Shown here in pieces: positions 43,801 to 51,083 of a stretch of DNA of 64,000 nt. Numbering within the stretch: the first letter of the stretch is position 1; every line of letters begins with the position of its first letter. Position numbers and translations under genes: made by a program. The notes beneath the pieces were generated by a model. The model did not search any database, was not told the DNA's origin, and worked only from the letters and a program-made list of their open reading frames with translations. The DNA comes from JBBSUQ01 sp964389755 (lineage in GTDB: Bacteria; Bacteroidota; Bacteroidia; Flavobacteriales_D; Crocinitomicaceae), in assembly GCA_964389755.1 (NCBI GenBank), contig CAYMEW010000001.1:1-64000 (forward strand). The letters are read 5' to 3'.

Positions 43801-43881
43801 TACAGCTGGCAAATTCGTATCAAATTATCGGAAAATGACGCCTACCGGACTTTTTCGGGTCACGTGAACCTGTTCCGTTAA
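40843..43881 (+). CDS. Type IX-secreted protein with C-type lectin domain and tandem PKD-like repeats
   Basis: Exported protein of 1012 residues. A signal peptide (about 1-27) leads to a carbohydrate-binding-like N-terminal part, then a thrombospondin-3-like calcium motif (DTDNDGVPNINDLCP, about 217). A C-type lectin domain follows (about 270-395: QAQAFAQNLGANLVSVQSQ...VWIGFND..NWAAGEPNN..GQWNDLNC). Four 70-residue repeats come next (470-750, unit pattern NPLP.V.AGPD..VC.G...TYSWDNGV..GCQDTD), then two PKD-like domains and a CHU_C/type B sorting domain (about 919-1012: NTFTPDNDQFN..LIFNRWGEVIFE...GWDGTYNGK). The EPNN motif suggests mannose-type sugar binding, so an adhesin is a fair guess. 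Confidence 0.87.
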   Translation: MRVLLLLKSGLMIAYLLLLSSPSVIYAQNFPNPASLSTGQGTPGASDPIWQASDFWYTANPPNPMGLTYSPALINNNCAPGSWVDPATLPPPTNNANWITGANSNCANNTDWGYRYFRLTLDLPPDCNGFSVTVAGNYVLNFDGYVDNAIQDVFINGNSTGITGSGFTAGNPTTISLPGPWQVGINYVDVLVYNSPNGGQSNPYGLLLVASATTSDDTDNDGVPNINDLCPCDPGTNQYGCTDPSLHNCDIDAIRTAFTNAGCIEMPGCSDQCSMYFLNPQQMTGSQAQAFAQNLGANLVSVQSQAENDCILSALANLGYGAGNDVIWIGFNDDVSEGNFVWYDQSPITYTNWAAGEPNNLNGENCVQIYPGNGQWNDLNCNTNNSKSIIEVNLCPVIDPLPDFTICENQTANLLVTGTILGSQPYTYSWNNGVSGTSNPVSPSSTANFIVTVSDRYDCSTSDTSLVTVNANPNVDAGADQSVCNGDAITLTATGAQTYSWDNNVTNGQTFTPTATTTYTVTGTAANGCQATDQTVVAVNPLPNVNAGPDLVICSGDTVTLSGNGADTYSWDNGVLDDQAFVPATTTTYTVTGTDLNGCQDTDQATVTVNPLPVVNGGPDQVVCYGTSVTLAASGAQSYVWDNGVTDGVAFTATASNLFTVSGTDANGCQDTDEVMLTVNPLPMVEAGPDTTVCFGTSLTFSGSGAQTYSWDNGIMDGQAFDAQNSTLFTVTGTDVNGCQDTDELQLTVNPLPLVDFAIQNPFACVPHTVTFQNLSPTSVQCEWIMSDGTQFDSCTVFSYTFTDPQCLDVILTVTDANGCTDELQEPAAICTYALPEADFLVDPANELSVVSPEFGFTNLSSGSISWLWLMDDDPFSSDQNPFYNFPYEPGVHEVTLIAYSDMNCTDTMHQQIRIIDELIYYIPNTFTPDNDQFNQSFQPVFNSGYDPFNFSLLIFNRWGEVIFESHDASVGWDGTYNGKIVQEGTYSWQIRIKLSENDAYRTFSGHVNLFR
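42250..43089 (+). repeat. Four 210-bp tandem coding repeats
   Basis: Units start at 42250, 42460, 42670 and 42880, with the next NPLP at 43090: an exact 210-bp (70-codon) period in four successive steps. The copies have diverged but keep long shared stretches such as AACGGCTGCCAGG. They lie inside the lectin-domain gene and encode Ig/PKD-like units. Confidence 0.85.
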
Positions 43882-43918
43882 GGCCGAAAAGGCAAACGAT
43901 ACGAATTGCATTTTTAGA

Positions 43919-43947
43919 TTGCGGACTTTCGGAAAGCCTTATCTTTG
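43919..43947 (+). promoter_or_regulatory. Complete TTG-N18-TAnnTTTG promoter of the FMN reductase gene
   Basis: TTG (43919-43921), 18 bases, then TATCTTTG (43940-43947), ending only 6 bases before the ATG at 43954. This is the best complete Bacteroidota-type promoter in the window, and it implies a very short or absent leader. Confidence 0.6.
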
Positions 43948-43953
43948 CGCAGC

Positions 43954-44487
43954 ATGAAGAAAGCCCTGCTCATTTCCGGCAGTAACAGTCAAAAATCGAT
44001 CAATTTCCAGTTGATCTGTGCACTTGAGCCGCTTTGCGAAAGGTTTGAAACAACGCTTTTCGACCTTCGTAAACTGGACCTGCCTCTGTATAATGTCGAT
44101 CATGAAATCCACGGAATCCCGGAGGCGGCACAGGAACTTCGCACCGTTTTCGAAGCACACGATGTCATCATCATGTCCGTTCCCGAATTCAATGGCTCGA
44201 TGCCCGCCTTTTTTAAGAATGTCCTCGACTGGCTCTCACGTGTGGAGGCGCCGGATTACCGGTATTTCAGTGATAAAATAGTGGTTGTACTGAATACATC
44301 TCCGGGGACGGGCGGCGATATCGCTATCCGGCACAGTCGGGATATTGTAGAAAAACTCGGCTGTACGGAGGTTGTGAGTATGCATTTTCCGAAATTTTAC
44401 CATGCAGTGGCACAGGAAGGGGACCGACCCGTTTTGAAAGATTCACAACTGGCGGAGGCATTTCGGGAACTGATCAAAGACCTGTAA
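43954..44487 (+). CDS. NADPH-dependent FMN reductase (flavodoxin-like)
   Basis: Protein of 177 residues from ATG 43954; the upstream in-frame TTG at 43945 is inside the promoter and rejected. Flavodoxin-like fold with an N-terminal phosphate loop (KALLISGSNSQKS), VIIMSVPEFNGSMPAFFKNVLDW (the FMN-binding P-E-(Y/F)-N motif of the FMN_red family), and LNTSPGTGG. It likely reduces FMN or quinones in the cytosol; the physiological substrate is unknown. It converges on ogt with one base between stops. Confidence 0.85.
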   Translation: MKKALLISGSNSQKSINFQLICALEPLCERFETTLFDLRKLDLPLYNVDHEIHGIPEAAQELRTVFEAHDVIIMSVPEFNGSMPAFFKNVLDWLSRVEAPDYRYFSDKIVVVLNTSPGTGGDIAIRHSRDIVEKLGCTEVVSMHFPKFYHAVAQEGDRPVLKDSQLAEAFRELIKDL

Positions 44488-44488
44488 G

Positions 44489-45010
44489 TCAGAAAAGCGC
44501 CAGTTGTGCCACACCGCCTTCGATTTCAAGCAATGCCTTTTTAGCGCGCACACCTCCTGCATATCCGGTCAGTTCGCCGGACGAACCCACGACGCGGTGG
44601 CAGGGAATGAAAACAGACAAGGCATTGGCGCCATTAGCAGCAGCCACAGCACGAATCGCTTTTTCGTCACCAAAACGTCGGGACAGTTCCAGGTAAGAAC
44701 AGGTTTCTCCGAAGGGGATTTGCATCAATAATTTCCAGATCTTTTGCTGAAAATCACTTCCTGCCGGTAACAGGGGCGTTTCAAAGCGCTCTTTCTTCCC
44801 TGAAAAATAAGCTTCGAGTTCCGCTCTGGCCCGTCGCATCACTTCCGAATCGCCCGGCACGAAACTTGTCTGCAGCTGATTCGACACGCGTTTATTGATC
44901 GAATCGCGCATTTTACGGTATTTCCAGTCGCACAAACACAAACGATCGCCGTACGACCCGAGTACGAGTTCTCCCACGGGACTTGTGTATTCCGAAACCA
45001 AAATATCCAT
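44489..45010 (-). CDS. ogt: Methylated-DNA--protein-cysteine methyltransferase
   Basis: Suicide enzyme that moves methyl groups from O6-methylguanine in DNA to its own cysteine. The protein has 173 residues. The acceptor Cys137 is in IPCHRVVGSSGELTGYAGG, followed by the helical motif RAKKALLEIEG. The DNA-binding helix region EKAIRAVAAANGANAL precedes it. No N-terminal Ada regulatory domain is present, so this is the Ogt type. It is divergent from the YjbR gene; TACTTTTA upstream is one base from the -7 consensus. Confidence 0.93.
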   Translation of the reverse strand: MDILVSEYTSPVGELVLGSYGDRLCLCDWKYRKMRDSINKRVSNQLQTSFVPGDSEVMRRARAELEAYFSGKKERFETPLLPAGSDFQQKIWKLLMQIPFGETCSYLELSRRFGDEKAIRAVAAANGANALSVFIPCHRVVGSSGELTGYAGGVRAKKALLEIEGGVAQLALF

Positions 45011-45034
45011 GCTTTAAAAGTACGATTATTCCCT

Positions 45035-45042
45035 TACTTTTG
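45035..45042 (+). promoter_or_regulatory. -7 element (TACTTTTG) of the YjbR gene
   Basis: Exact TAnnTTTG ending 10 bases before the ATG at 45053, in a 42-bp divergent gap that must also hold the ogt promoter. Confidence 0.45.
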
Positions 45043-45052
45043 GTAAAAAACA

Positions 45053-45418
45053 ATGATGATCGAATCCATTCGAAAACTGTGTCTGGCCCTGCCCGGGACC
45101 ACGGAAGATGTTAAATGGGAAGACCACCTGTGTTTTAATGTCGGTGAAAAAATGTACCTCATCACCTCGCCGGACCAAGTTCCCGTGTCCGCCTCGCTCA
45201 AAGTTACTCCGGACCGGTTCAGGTCACTTTGTGAACACGAGGGCTGTTCACCGGCACCTTACCTTGCGCGGTATCATTGGATTCACGTTGACAAGTTGGA
45301 GCGATTCACGGAAAATGAGTGGAAAGAGCTGCTTCATGAAGCGTATAAACTGATCTTTCAAAAACTTCCGGCGCGTGTTCGTAAGCAAATTTCAGAGCAG
45401 CAGGCCGATCCCGAGTAA
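45053..45418 (+). CDS. MmcQ/YjbR-family protein
   Basis: Protein of 121 residues with the family pattern: LALPGTTEDVKWEDHLCFNVGEKM near the N-terminus, SLKVTPDRF in the middle, and YHWIHVDKLE..TENEWKELLHEAYKLI at the end. YjbR proteins have a double-wing DNA-binding-like fold; their role is not settled. Its last 27 bases overlap the end of the convergent membrane-protein gene. Confidence 0.88.
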   Translation: MMIESIRKLCLALPGTTEDVKWEDHLCFNVGEKMYLITSPDQVPVSASLKVTPDRFRSLCEHEGCSPAPYLARYHWIHVDKLERFTENEWKELLHEAYKLIFQKLPARVRKQISEQQADPE

Positions 45419-45802
45419 GACCAGCGCCATCACCAATACCAGCGCACCGAGATAAAGCAAACGGATCGCTTTCGTTGGACGCGTAACTCCTTTTCCTGCC
45501 GCCGCTGCAAAAAAGCCACCACTTACTAAAATGGCCGCAAGGGGGAAACAGATCCGCAGGAACCAACTTATACCTCCGCTGAAGTTCGTTCCGGGAATCA
45601 GTATTTCGGCAATGAGTGCCAACAAAACCAGTACACCCGCATGCGCATGACCGGCCCGGAACATCCCTTTTTGAAATTCGGTTAACGCAAGTCCCGAATA
45701 TTTCCCACTACGTAACTGCAATAGGAAAAATCCGCCGTACTGGATCGTCGGGACCGTAAGCAGGATGATCCCGCACATCAATTTTGTTTCTGCTGTCATC
45801 AT
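45392..45802 (-). CDS. Small four-helix membrane protein
   Basis: Protein of 136 residues with four predicted transmembrane segments (about 8-28, 47-69, 78-100, 112-134). The conserved-looking charge motif RAGHAHAGVLVLLALIAE lies in the second segment, with two His in a helix. No enzyme family is recognised. ATG at 45802 is followed by a second ATG; either could be used. TAGCTTTG precedes it on the - strand. Its 3' end overlaps the YjbR gene by 27 bases. Confidence 0.7.
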   Translation of the reverse strand: MMTAETKLMCGIILLTVPTIQYGGFFLLQLRSGKYSGLALTEFQKGMFRAGHAHAGVLVLLALIAEILIPGTNFSGGISWFLRICFPLAAILVSGGFFAAAAGKGVTRPTKAIRLLYLGALVLVMALVLLGIGLLL

Positions 45803-45815
45803 CTTTTTTTAAATA

Positions 45816-45823
45816 CAAAGCTA
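45816..45823 (-). promoter_or_regulatory. -7 element (TAGCTTTG) of the small membrane protein gene
   Basis: Exact TAnnTTTG on the - strand, 13 bases before the ATG at 45802. Confidence 0.45.
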
Positions 45824-45856
45824 AAGTGGCTTCTGTAAGAAAACGATAACAAATGT

Positions 45857-46465
45857 TTATGAAGCGGCGGACTGTTCCTTTCGGATCCGGCTGAGGTGAA
45901 CCGGTGTGATTCCAAGGTAGGACGCGATCATGTGCTGCGGAACGCGCTGGTATATTCCGGGAAATCTCAGGTGCAACTCCGCGTAACGTTGCGTCGGACT
46001 TTTAGTCTGACGTTCGTTCAGGTTGTTACTCAAAGCCATGAAAATATCTTCTGCCATCAAACGGCCAAGTTTGTTTCCTTCCCGAATCGTTTCATAACCG
46101 TTGTGAATCGTCTCGCGCGGCATACCGATAAGCACACAGGGCTCCATACACTGAATCGTATAGACGGAGGGGGCTCCGGACAGGAACGAAGTGTACTCCG
46201 TTACGTATGCGTTTTCCATTCCAAAATGCAAAGAAGTATCTTTCCCGTCTTCGGAAACCGTAAAATGCCGGATCAATCCGCTGAAAATATAGTAGATCGT
46301 TTTACAAACACGTCCCTGTTCGAGCAGTACCGTTCCTTTGGGAACCTCTAAAAGTGTGCAGCCGCTCAAAAAAAGATTCATCTCCGTTTCATTGAAGTTC
46401 ACGCGTTTCCGGATCTCCTTTTCGAGTGCGGTAAATGCAGCAAGTTGTACGTGAGAACTTACCAT
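45857..46465 (-). CDS. Crp/Fnr-family transcriptional regulator
   Basis: Protein of 202 residues from ATG 46465, chosen because it overlaps the upstream stop (ATGGTAA) and starts just before the conserved part. A cyclic-nucleotide-like sensor domain (about 25-125: LLEVPKGTVLLEQGRVCKTIYYI, SGLIRHF) is followed by a C-terminal helix-turn-helix (RVPQHMIASYLGITPVHLSRIR). There is no cysteine cluster of Fnr type, and the cAMP-contact RSA motif is not evident. The ligand is unknown. Co-transcribed with the secreted protein gene upstream. Confidence 0.85.
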   Translation of the reverse strand: MVSSHVQLAAFTALEKEIRKRVNFNETEMNLFLSGCTLLEVPKGTVLLEQGRVCKTIYYIFSGLIRHFTVSEDGKDTSLHFGMENAYVTEYTSFLSGAPSVYTIQCMEPCVLIGMPRETIHNGYETIREGNKLGRLMAEDIFMALSNNLNERQTKSPTQRYAELHLRFPGIYQRVPQHMIASYLGITPVHLSRIRKEQSAAS

Positions 46466-46983
46466 TTGCCCCATTTTGCACTGCAACTTCCCCCGAGCCA
46501 GCGCATGCCCCACCAGATCCGTCGGCATTTACCGATGCGATGCGTACACACGCGTTTCCAGAATACAAAAGGCGCGGGATCTCCCTCGCAACCGGCCTCG
46601 TCATAGGATATGCGGTGATCGTTGTAAAAACGCGGCGCCAACTCCGTGCGCACATATTTGCGATATTCCCGTTTACTGAGCTCGCCATTCGCCAGTTTAG
46701 CTTTTTGGTCGGCTGCACGTTGCCTGACAGAGTCAGGCGTATGAATAAGCCGTTGTTGCAGCATAAACCGAATGCGGTTTGCGCGCGTCTCGTCAGGAGT
46801 AATCTCACAGGCGCAGGTCGCATTGGCAATGTAAGCATCCGGAAGCCACGAGGCATTCTCCGAAAATCGCCGGCAATTCGATTCCGAAGGGGGGATTTCG
46901 ACGAGGATGTCACGCTCCTGTGCCCACAACTCCGTACCGATGAGCAGCAAGCCGAAAAACCATGTTATTTTCAATACATTCAT
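46459..46983 (-). CDS. Secreted cysteine-rich hypothetical protein
   Basis: Protein of 174 residues from ATG 46983 (an in-frame TTG at 47001 is less likely). It has a signal peptide (MNVLKITWFFGLLLIGTELWAQ), then a helical charged stretch (RQRAADQKAKLANGELSKREYRKYV). The C-terminal end is unusually rich in Trp, Arg and Cys (CRRIWWGMRWLGGSCSAKW). Another - strand frame is also open across the 3' third, so a frameshift near the end cannot be excluded. No family is recognised. The stop overlaps the Crp-family start. Confidence 0.55.
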   Translation of the reverse strand: MNVLKITWFFGLLLIGTELWAQERDILVEIPPSESNCRRFSENASWLPDAYIANATCACEITPDETRANRIRFMLQQRLIHTPDSVRQRAADQKAKLANGELSKREYRKYVRTELAPRFYNDHRISYDEAGCEGDPAPFVFWKRVCTHRIGKCRRIWWGMRWLGGSCSAKWGKW

Positions 46984-47077
46984 CACACTATAAACGAGCA
47001 AATTTCACAATATACCGCTCTTCTGAAACTCCATGAATAATGGCCAATTAAATTAACATTATTTATTAGCTTCTTGG

Positions 47078-47085
47078 TATATTTG
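47078..47085 (+). promoter_or_regulatory. -7 element (TATATTTG) of gcvP
   Basis: Exact TAnnTTTG, 24 bases before the ATG at 47110. No glycine riboswitch fits in the short leader. Confidence 0.5.
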
Positions 47086-47109
47086 TAGTCTCAAAATTTT
47101 GCGAATAAA

Positions 47110-49974
47110 ATGAGCGTTTTTTCAAACAGACACATCGGTCCGAATGAGGCCGAAAAGAAGGAAATGCTTAGCGCCGTCGGCGTGGCTTCCATCGATGAAC
47201 TCATCTCCAAAACCATTCCGGCACACATTCGGCTGGAGCAGGATCTGGAGGTATCTCCGGCTTTGTCCGAGCAGGAGTATTTACAGCACATTGCTGCACT
47301 CGGACAAAAGAACCGTGTTTTTAAGTCGTTCATCGGACTTGGATACAACGAGACGATCGTTCCTTCTGTCATTCTCCGCAACGTACTCGAAAACCCGGGA
47401 TGGTATACGGCTTATACGCCTTACCAGGCCGAAATTTCCCAGGGACGGCTCGAGGCATTGCTGAACTTCCAGACGATGGTTATCGAACTGACGGGTATGG
47501 AAATCGCAAATGCTTCCCTGCTCGATGAAGCTACGGCAGCTGCGGAGGCGATGATCATGTTCTTCAATTCCCGCTCGCGCAATGAGATCAAAGATGGAAA
47601 ACACCGCTTCTTCATTTCCGAACACGCTTTCCCGCAAACGATCGACGTGGTAAAGGGACACGCCAAAAACCTGGATATAGACCTCGTGGTGGGCGATCCG
47701 CTCCAGTTTGAAGGAGACGATTCGTTCTTCGGTGCGATCATTCAGTATCCTGACCAGTTTGGCCGTGTGAAAGACATTGAAAGCTACATTCGCAAACTAA
47801 AAGCACACGGTATTCGCGTGGCGGTGGCAGCTGATATTTTATCGTTGGTTATCCTGAAATCGCCCGGACAAATGAATGCCGATGTCGTTTTCGGATCGAC
47901 TCAGCGTTTCGGAGTTCCGATGGGCTATGGAGGACCGCACGCGGCTTATTTCGCGGCAAAGGACGAATACAAACGCCACATGCCCGGCCGCATCATCGGT
48001 GTTTCAAAAGATGCCGATGGCAACACTGCTATGCGCATGGCGCTTCAGACGCGCGAACAACACATCAAACGCGATAAGGCAACGTCCAACATTTGTACAG
48101 CCCAGGCGCTGCTCGCCGTAATGGCTAGTATGTATGCCGTATATCACGGTCCTCACGGAATGCGCGAAATTGCGCTGCACGCCCATGACCTGGCTACCAA
48201 AACCGCCAAGGGACTGCGTGAACTCGGCGTGGAACTCGGAAGTGACAATTTCTTTGATACCGTGTGGATAAAAGGCATTAACTGCAGCGTGATCCGCAAG
48301 TTTGCCGAAGATAACGACATGAATTTCCACTACATCAATGAGCACGAACTGTCGATCAGTTTCGGCGAACCGCATACGCTCAAAGATGTACAGATCATCC
48401 TTGACTTCTTTGCGAAAGTTCTTGGAAAAGCCGTTCCCGAACTCTCCGAAGAAAAAGAAAGCTTTATCGAAAAATCGATGTTGCGTACCGATGAGGTATT
48501 CACCCACCCGGTATTCAACAAGCACCATTCGGAATCGAAAATGATGCGTTACCTCAAACGCCTCGAAAATAAAGACCTTTCGCTCGTACACAGTATGATC
48601 CCGCTCGGATCGTGCACGATGAAACTCAACGCGGCATCCGAACTCATCCCGATCACCAATCCGCAATTTGCAAACATGCACCCCTTTGCTCCCGTTGAGC
48701 AGGCGGCAGGCTACTTCGAAATGTTCAGCCAACTGGAAGCAGACCTTTGCGCATGTACCGGTTTTGCGGCCGTTTCCCTGCAACCGAATTCAGGAGCACA
48801 GGGTGAATATGCCGGGTTGATGGTTATCAAGGCTTACCACGAATCCCGCGGAGATGTGAATCGCACAACGATGATCATTCCTTCGTCTGCACACGGTACA
48901 AACCCTGCATCGGCGGTCATGGCCGGCTTTAATGTAGTGGTGACGGGTTGCGACGATAACGGGAACATTAACATCGAGGAACTGCGCAACGTGGCCGCAC
49001 AGTACAAAGATACGCTCGGCGGATTGATGGTTACTTATCCTTCGACGCACGGTGTTTACGAAGAAGGTATCCGCGAGATCACGTCGATCATCCACGAAAA
49101 CGGCGGACAGGTTTATATGGACGGTGCGAATATGAATGCCCAGGTCGGGCTTACCAACCCGGGAAATATCGGTGCCGACGTCTGTCACCTGAACCTGCAT
49201 AAAACCTTTGCCATTCCTCACGGAGGCGGTGGCCCGGGAATGGGTCCGATCGGCGTGGCAGCACACCTGGCGCCTTTCCTTCCGGGAAGCAAACTGATCA
49301 AGGCCGGCGGCGAAAAAGCGATCAACGCGGTTTCTGCGGCTCCTTACGGAAGTGCCCTGATCCTGCTGATCTCTTACGGGTACATCAAAATGCTCGGTGC
49401 CAAAGGACTTCGTCGCTCAACAGAGGCTGCGATCCTGAATGCGAATTACATTGCAAGCAAATTAAAAGGTCATTACGACGTACTTTACGCCGGTAACAAC
49501 GGAACAGTCGCCCACGAAATGATCCTCGATTGCAGGGAATTCAAACGCACGGCCGATGTGGAAGTAGCGGACATTGCCAAGCGCCTGATCGACTTTAATT
49601 TTCACGCTCCGACCGTGTCTTTCCCGGTTGCAGGTACGCTGATGGTGGAACCGACCGAATCGGAAGACAAAGAAGAGATCGACCGCTTTATCGAAGCGAT
49701 GATCAAAATTCGCGAAGAGATCCGCGCGATCGAAACGGGGGTGGCAGACCGTGCAAACAACCTGTTGAAAAATGCACCGCACAATGCGGATTGCATCATC
49801 AACCGCACGTGGAACTATCCGTACACACCTCAGGAAGCGGCTTACCCGGTGGATTATCTGCGCGAGTGGAAATACTGGGTTCCTGTACGGCGGGTCGACA
49901 ACGCTTTCGGAGACCGGAACCTCATTTGTACCTGCCCGTCCGTAGAAAGCTACATGCACCCGGTAGAGGCTTGA
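47110..49974 (+). CDS. gcvP: Glycine dehydrogenase (decarboxylating), P protein
   Basis: P protein of the glycine cleavage system; it decarboxylates glycine and loads the aminomethyl group on the lipoyl H protein. One polypeptide of 954 residues, the fused alpha-beta form. The N-terminal half begins RHIGPNEAEKKEML and has MGYGGPHAAYFA. The C-terminal half carries the PLP lysine Lys698 in LNLHKTFAIPHGGGGPGMG and the C-terminal ALYP-like block TWNYPYTPQEAAYP. Neither gcvT nor gcvH is adjacent. A terminator follows. Confidence 0.95.
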   Translation: MSVFSNRHIGPNEAEKKEMLSAVGVASIDELISKTIPAHIRLEQDLEVSPALSEQEYLQHIAALGQKNRVFKSFIGLGYNETIVPSVILRNVLENPGWYTAYTPYQAEISQGRLEALLNFQTMVIELTGMEIANASLLDEATAAAEAMIMFFNSRSRNEIKDGKHRFFISEHAFPQTIDVVKGHAKNLDIDLVVGDPLQFEGDDSFFGAIIQYPDQFGRVKDIESYIRKLKAHGIRVAVAADILSLVILKSPGQMNADVVFGSTQRFGVPMGYGGPHAAYFAAKDEYKRHMPGRIIGVSKDADGNTAMRMALQTREQHIKRDKATSNICTAQALLAVMASMYAVYHGPHGMREIALHAHDLATKTAKGLRELGVELGSDNFFDTVWIKGINCSVIRKFAEDNDMNFHYINEHELSISFGEPHTLKDVQIILDFFAKVLGKAVPELSEEKESFIEKSMLRTDEVFTHPVFNKHHSESKMMRYLKRLENKDLSLVHSMIPLGSCTMKLNAASELIPITNPQFANMHPFAPVEQAAGYFEMFSQLEADLCACTGFAAVSLQPNSGAQGEYAGLMVIKAYHESRGDVNRTTMIIPSSAHGTNPASAVMAGFNVVVTGCDDNGNINIEELRNVAAQYKDTLGGLMVTYPSTHGVYEEGIREITSIIHENGGQVYMDGANMNAQVGLTNPGNIGADVCHLNLHKTFAIPHGGGGPGMGPIGVAAHLAPFLPGSKLIKAGGEKAINAVSAAPYGSALILLISYGYIKMLGAKGLRRSTEAAILNANYIASKLKGHYDVLYAGNNGTVAHEMILDCREFKRTADVEVADIAKRLIDFNFHAPTVSFPVAGTLMVEPTESEDKEEIDRFIEAMIKIREEIRAIETGVADRANNLLKNAPHNADCIINRTWNYPYTPQEAAYPVDYLREWKYWVPVRRVDNAFGDRNLICTCPSVESYMHPVEA

Positions 49975-50002
49975 AAAACGTAAAATTTATTTGAAATATG
50001 CG

Positions 50003-50032
50003 ATTCCCCGTTCGATGAGCGGGGATTTTTTT
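50003..50032 (+). terminator. Terminator of gcvP
   Basis: ATTCCCCG (50003-50010) pairs with CGGGGAT (50020-50026) around a 9-base loop, followed by a run of T. The T-run overlaps the stop codon of the convergent phosphopantetheinyl transferase gene. Confidence 0.8.
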
Positions 50033-50612
50033 ACCCGTACACGAGGTAAAGGCAGTTGTCGACTTTTTGAAAATGGCACACCCCCTGCCCTTTTTCACAC
50101 TCATAAAACACTTCGTTTTCGGCATGGTCGATCCGGGTAATCGTGATCTCTTCACGTGCGTTGGAAAAAGCACCGCCGAACTTTTTATAAACCGCTTCTT
50201 TCACTCCCCAGATGATCTGTAGGTTATCCATGGTTAGACCGTGGTTGTGCGCCAGGTCCTGTTTGGATAAATAAGTGTCTGAAACACGCAAAATATTTCG
50301 GCGTTCCGTTTCAATGTCCACCCCCACTGCTACTTTCTCGGAAAGGTAAATCGCAAAATGATTTTGTGCATGCGACACCGATATGTGAATATCCGGGTAA
50401 TTCGCCAGGAATGGTTTTCCCTCATCGGAATGCGAGAGTTCCAGGTCATTGTCATGCAGAATTTCACGCAGTTTGTTCCGTATCTCGCGCCGGTAAACGT
50501 CCCGCTCTTTTTCAGCTTCGAGTTTCCCGAGAAACTTATTTTCCCAGTAATACAGGAATCCGTTTTCCGTTTCGATGACTTCCGTATCCGCTATTTGTTT
50601 TCGAACCGACAT
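50031..50612 (-). CDS. 4'-phosphopantetheinyl transferase superfamily protein
   Basis: Transfers the 4'-phosphopantetheine arm from CoA to a carrier-protein serine. The protein has 193 residues from ATG 50612; an upstream TTG at 50636 is in frame but less likely. The Mg-binding motif VGVDIETE and the later WGVKEAVYKKFGG (the family W-x-x-K-E-A pattern) are intact, and HISVSHAQNHFAIYL is the usual N-terminal block. Length and motifs suggest the Sfp/AcpS-like class in the EntD/Sfp line. No polyketide or peptide synthetase gene is nearby. Confidence 0.88.
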   Translation of the reverse strand: MSVRKQIADTEVIETENGFLYYWENKFLGKLEAEKERDVYRREIRNKLREILHDNDLELSHSDEGKPFLANYPDIHISVSHAQNHFAIYLSEKVAVGVDIETERRNILRVSDTYLSKQDLAHNHGLTMDNLQIIWGVKEAVYKKFGGAFSNAREEITITRIDHAENEVFYECEKGQGVCHFQKVDNCLYLVYG

Positions 50613-50703
50613 ATAACTATAACAGCCGGGATCCAAAAACGTTTACCGAACAAAATGGCACGCAATTGGTTTATGAGTTTCGTAATATCAATTATATTCG
50701 CTC

Positions 50704-51006
50704 ATGAAAGTCTTTTTTTCCATCATTCTCGGTGCGCTTGTTTTCGCATCCTGCACCACGAAACCCGACCATACGAAGGTTGTGCGCGTTACGCGTGATT
50801 GTACGGGAACGTACCTTCAAGTGGATCAGGGAAAGGATATTTTTGTCTGTAATCACGAATTACTGGACGAGTTTGCGGAAGGACAAAAACTGGAAGTGGC
50901 TTTTGACCGGGTTGAAAAGTGCGAATCGGATTCAACGATGGTTTGTATGATGTTTCACCCGCATGATAAAAAAGTGAAAGTTACCTACGTAGAGAAGCGC
51001 GACTAA
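50704..51006 (+). CDS. Small lipoprotein
   Basis: Protein of 100 residues with a lipoprotein signal (MKVFFSIILGALVFASC, lipidated Cys17). The mature part is strand-rich with four further cysteines (RDCTGTYL, FVCNHELL, EKCESDS, MVCMMF), possibly two disulfides. No family is recognised. TATATTCG ends 3 bases before the ATG and is one base from the -7 consensus, implying a nearly leaderless message. Confidence 0.65.
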   Translation: MKVFFSIILGALVFASCTTKPDHTKVVRVTRDCTGTYLQVDQGKDIFVCNHELLDEFAEGQKLEVAFDRVEKCESDSTMVCMMFHPHDKKVKVTYVEKRD

Positions 51007-51038
51007 GGTCAAAAATTAAACTGCTGATATTCAAAAAG

Positions 51039-51059
51039 AATAGCCGTTTCCGAACCGTT
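51039..51059. repeat. Dispersed 21-bp repeat, copy 2
   Basis: Identical over 21 bases to 21441-21461. Here it lies between two convergent genes, directly followed by AACAACCGTTTTT, which adds a second CCGTT. It may be a remnant of a larger repeat family or part of a terminator-like region. Confidence 0.6.
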
Positions 51060-51083
51060 AACAACCGTTTTTAAGCTGTGCTT

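Noticed and set aside
46389..46913. Alternative - strand frame over the secreted protein and Crp-family gene
   Set aside because: No signal peptide or domain; it crosses the start of the clearly supported Crp-family gene. Kept only as a hint of a possible frameshift.
47040..47109. Glycine riboswitch before gcvP
   Set aside because: Only about 20 bases lie between the -7 element and the ATG; no room for an aptamer.
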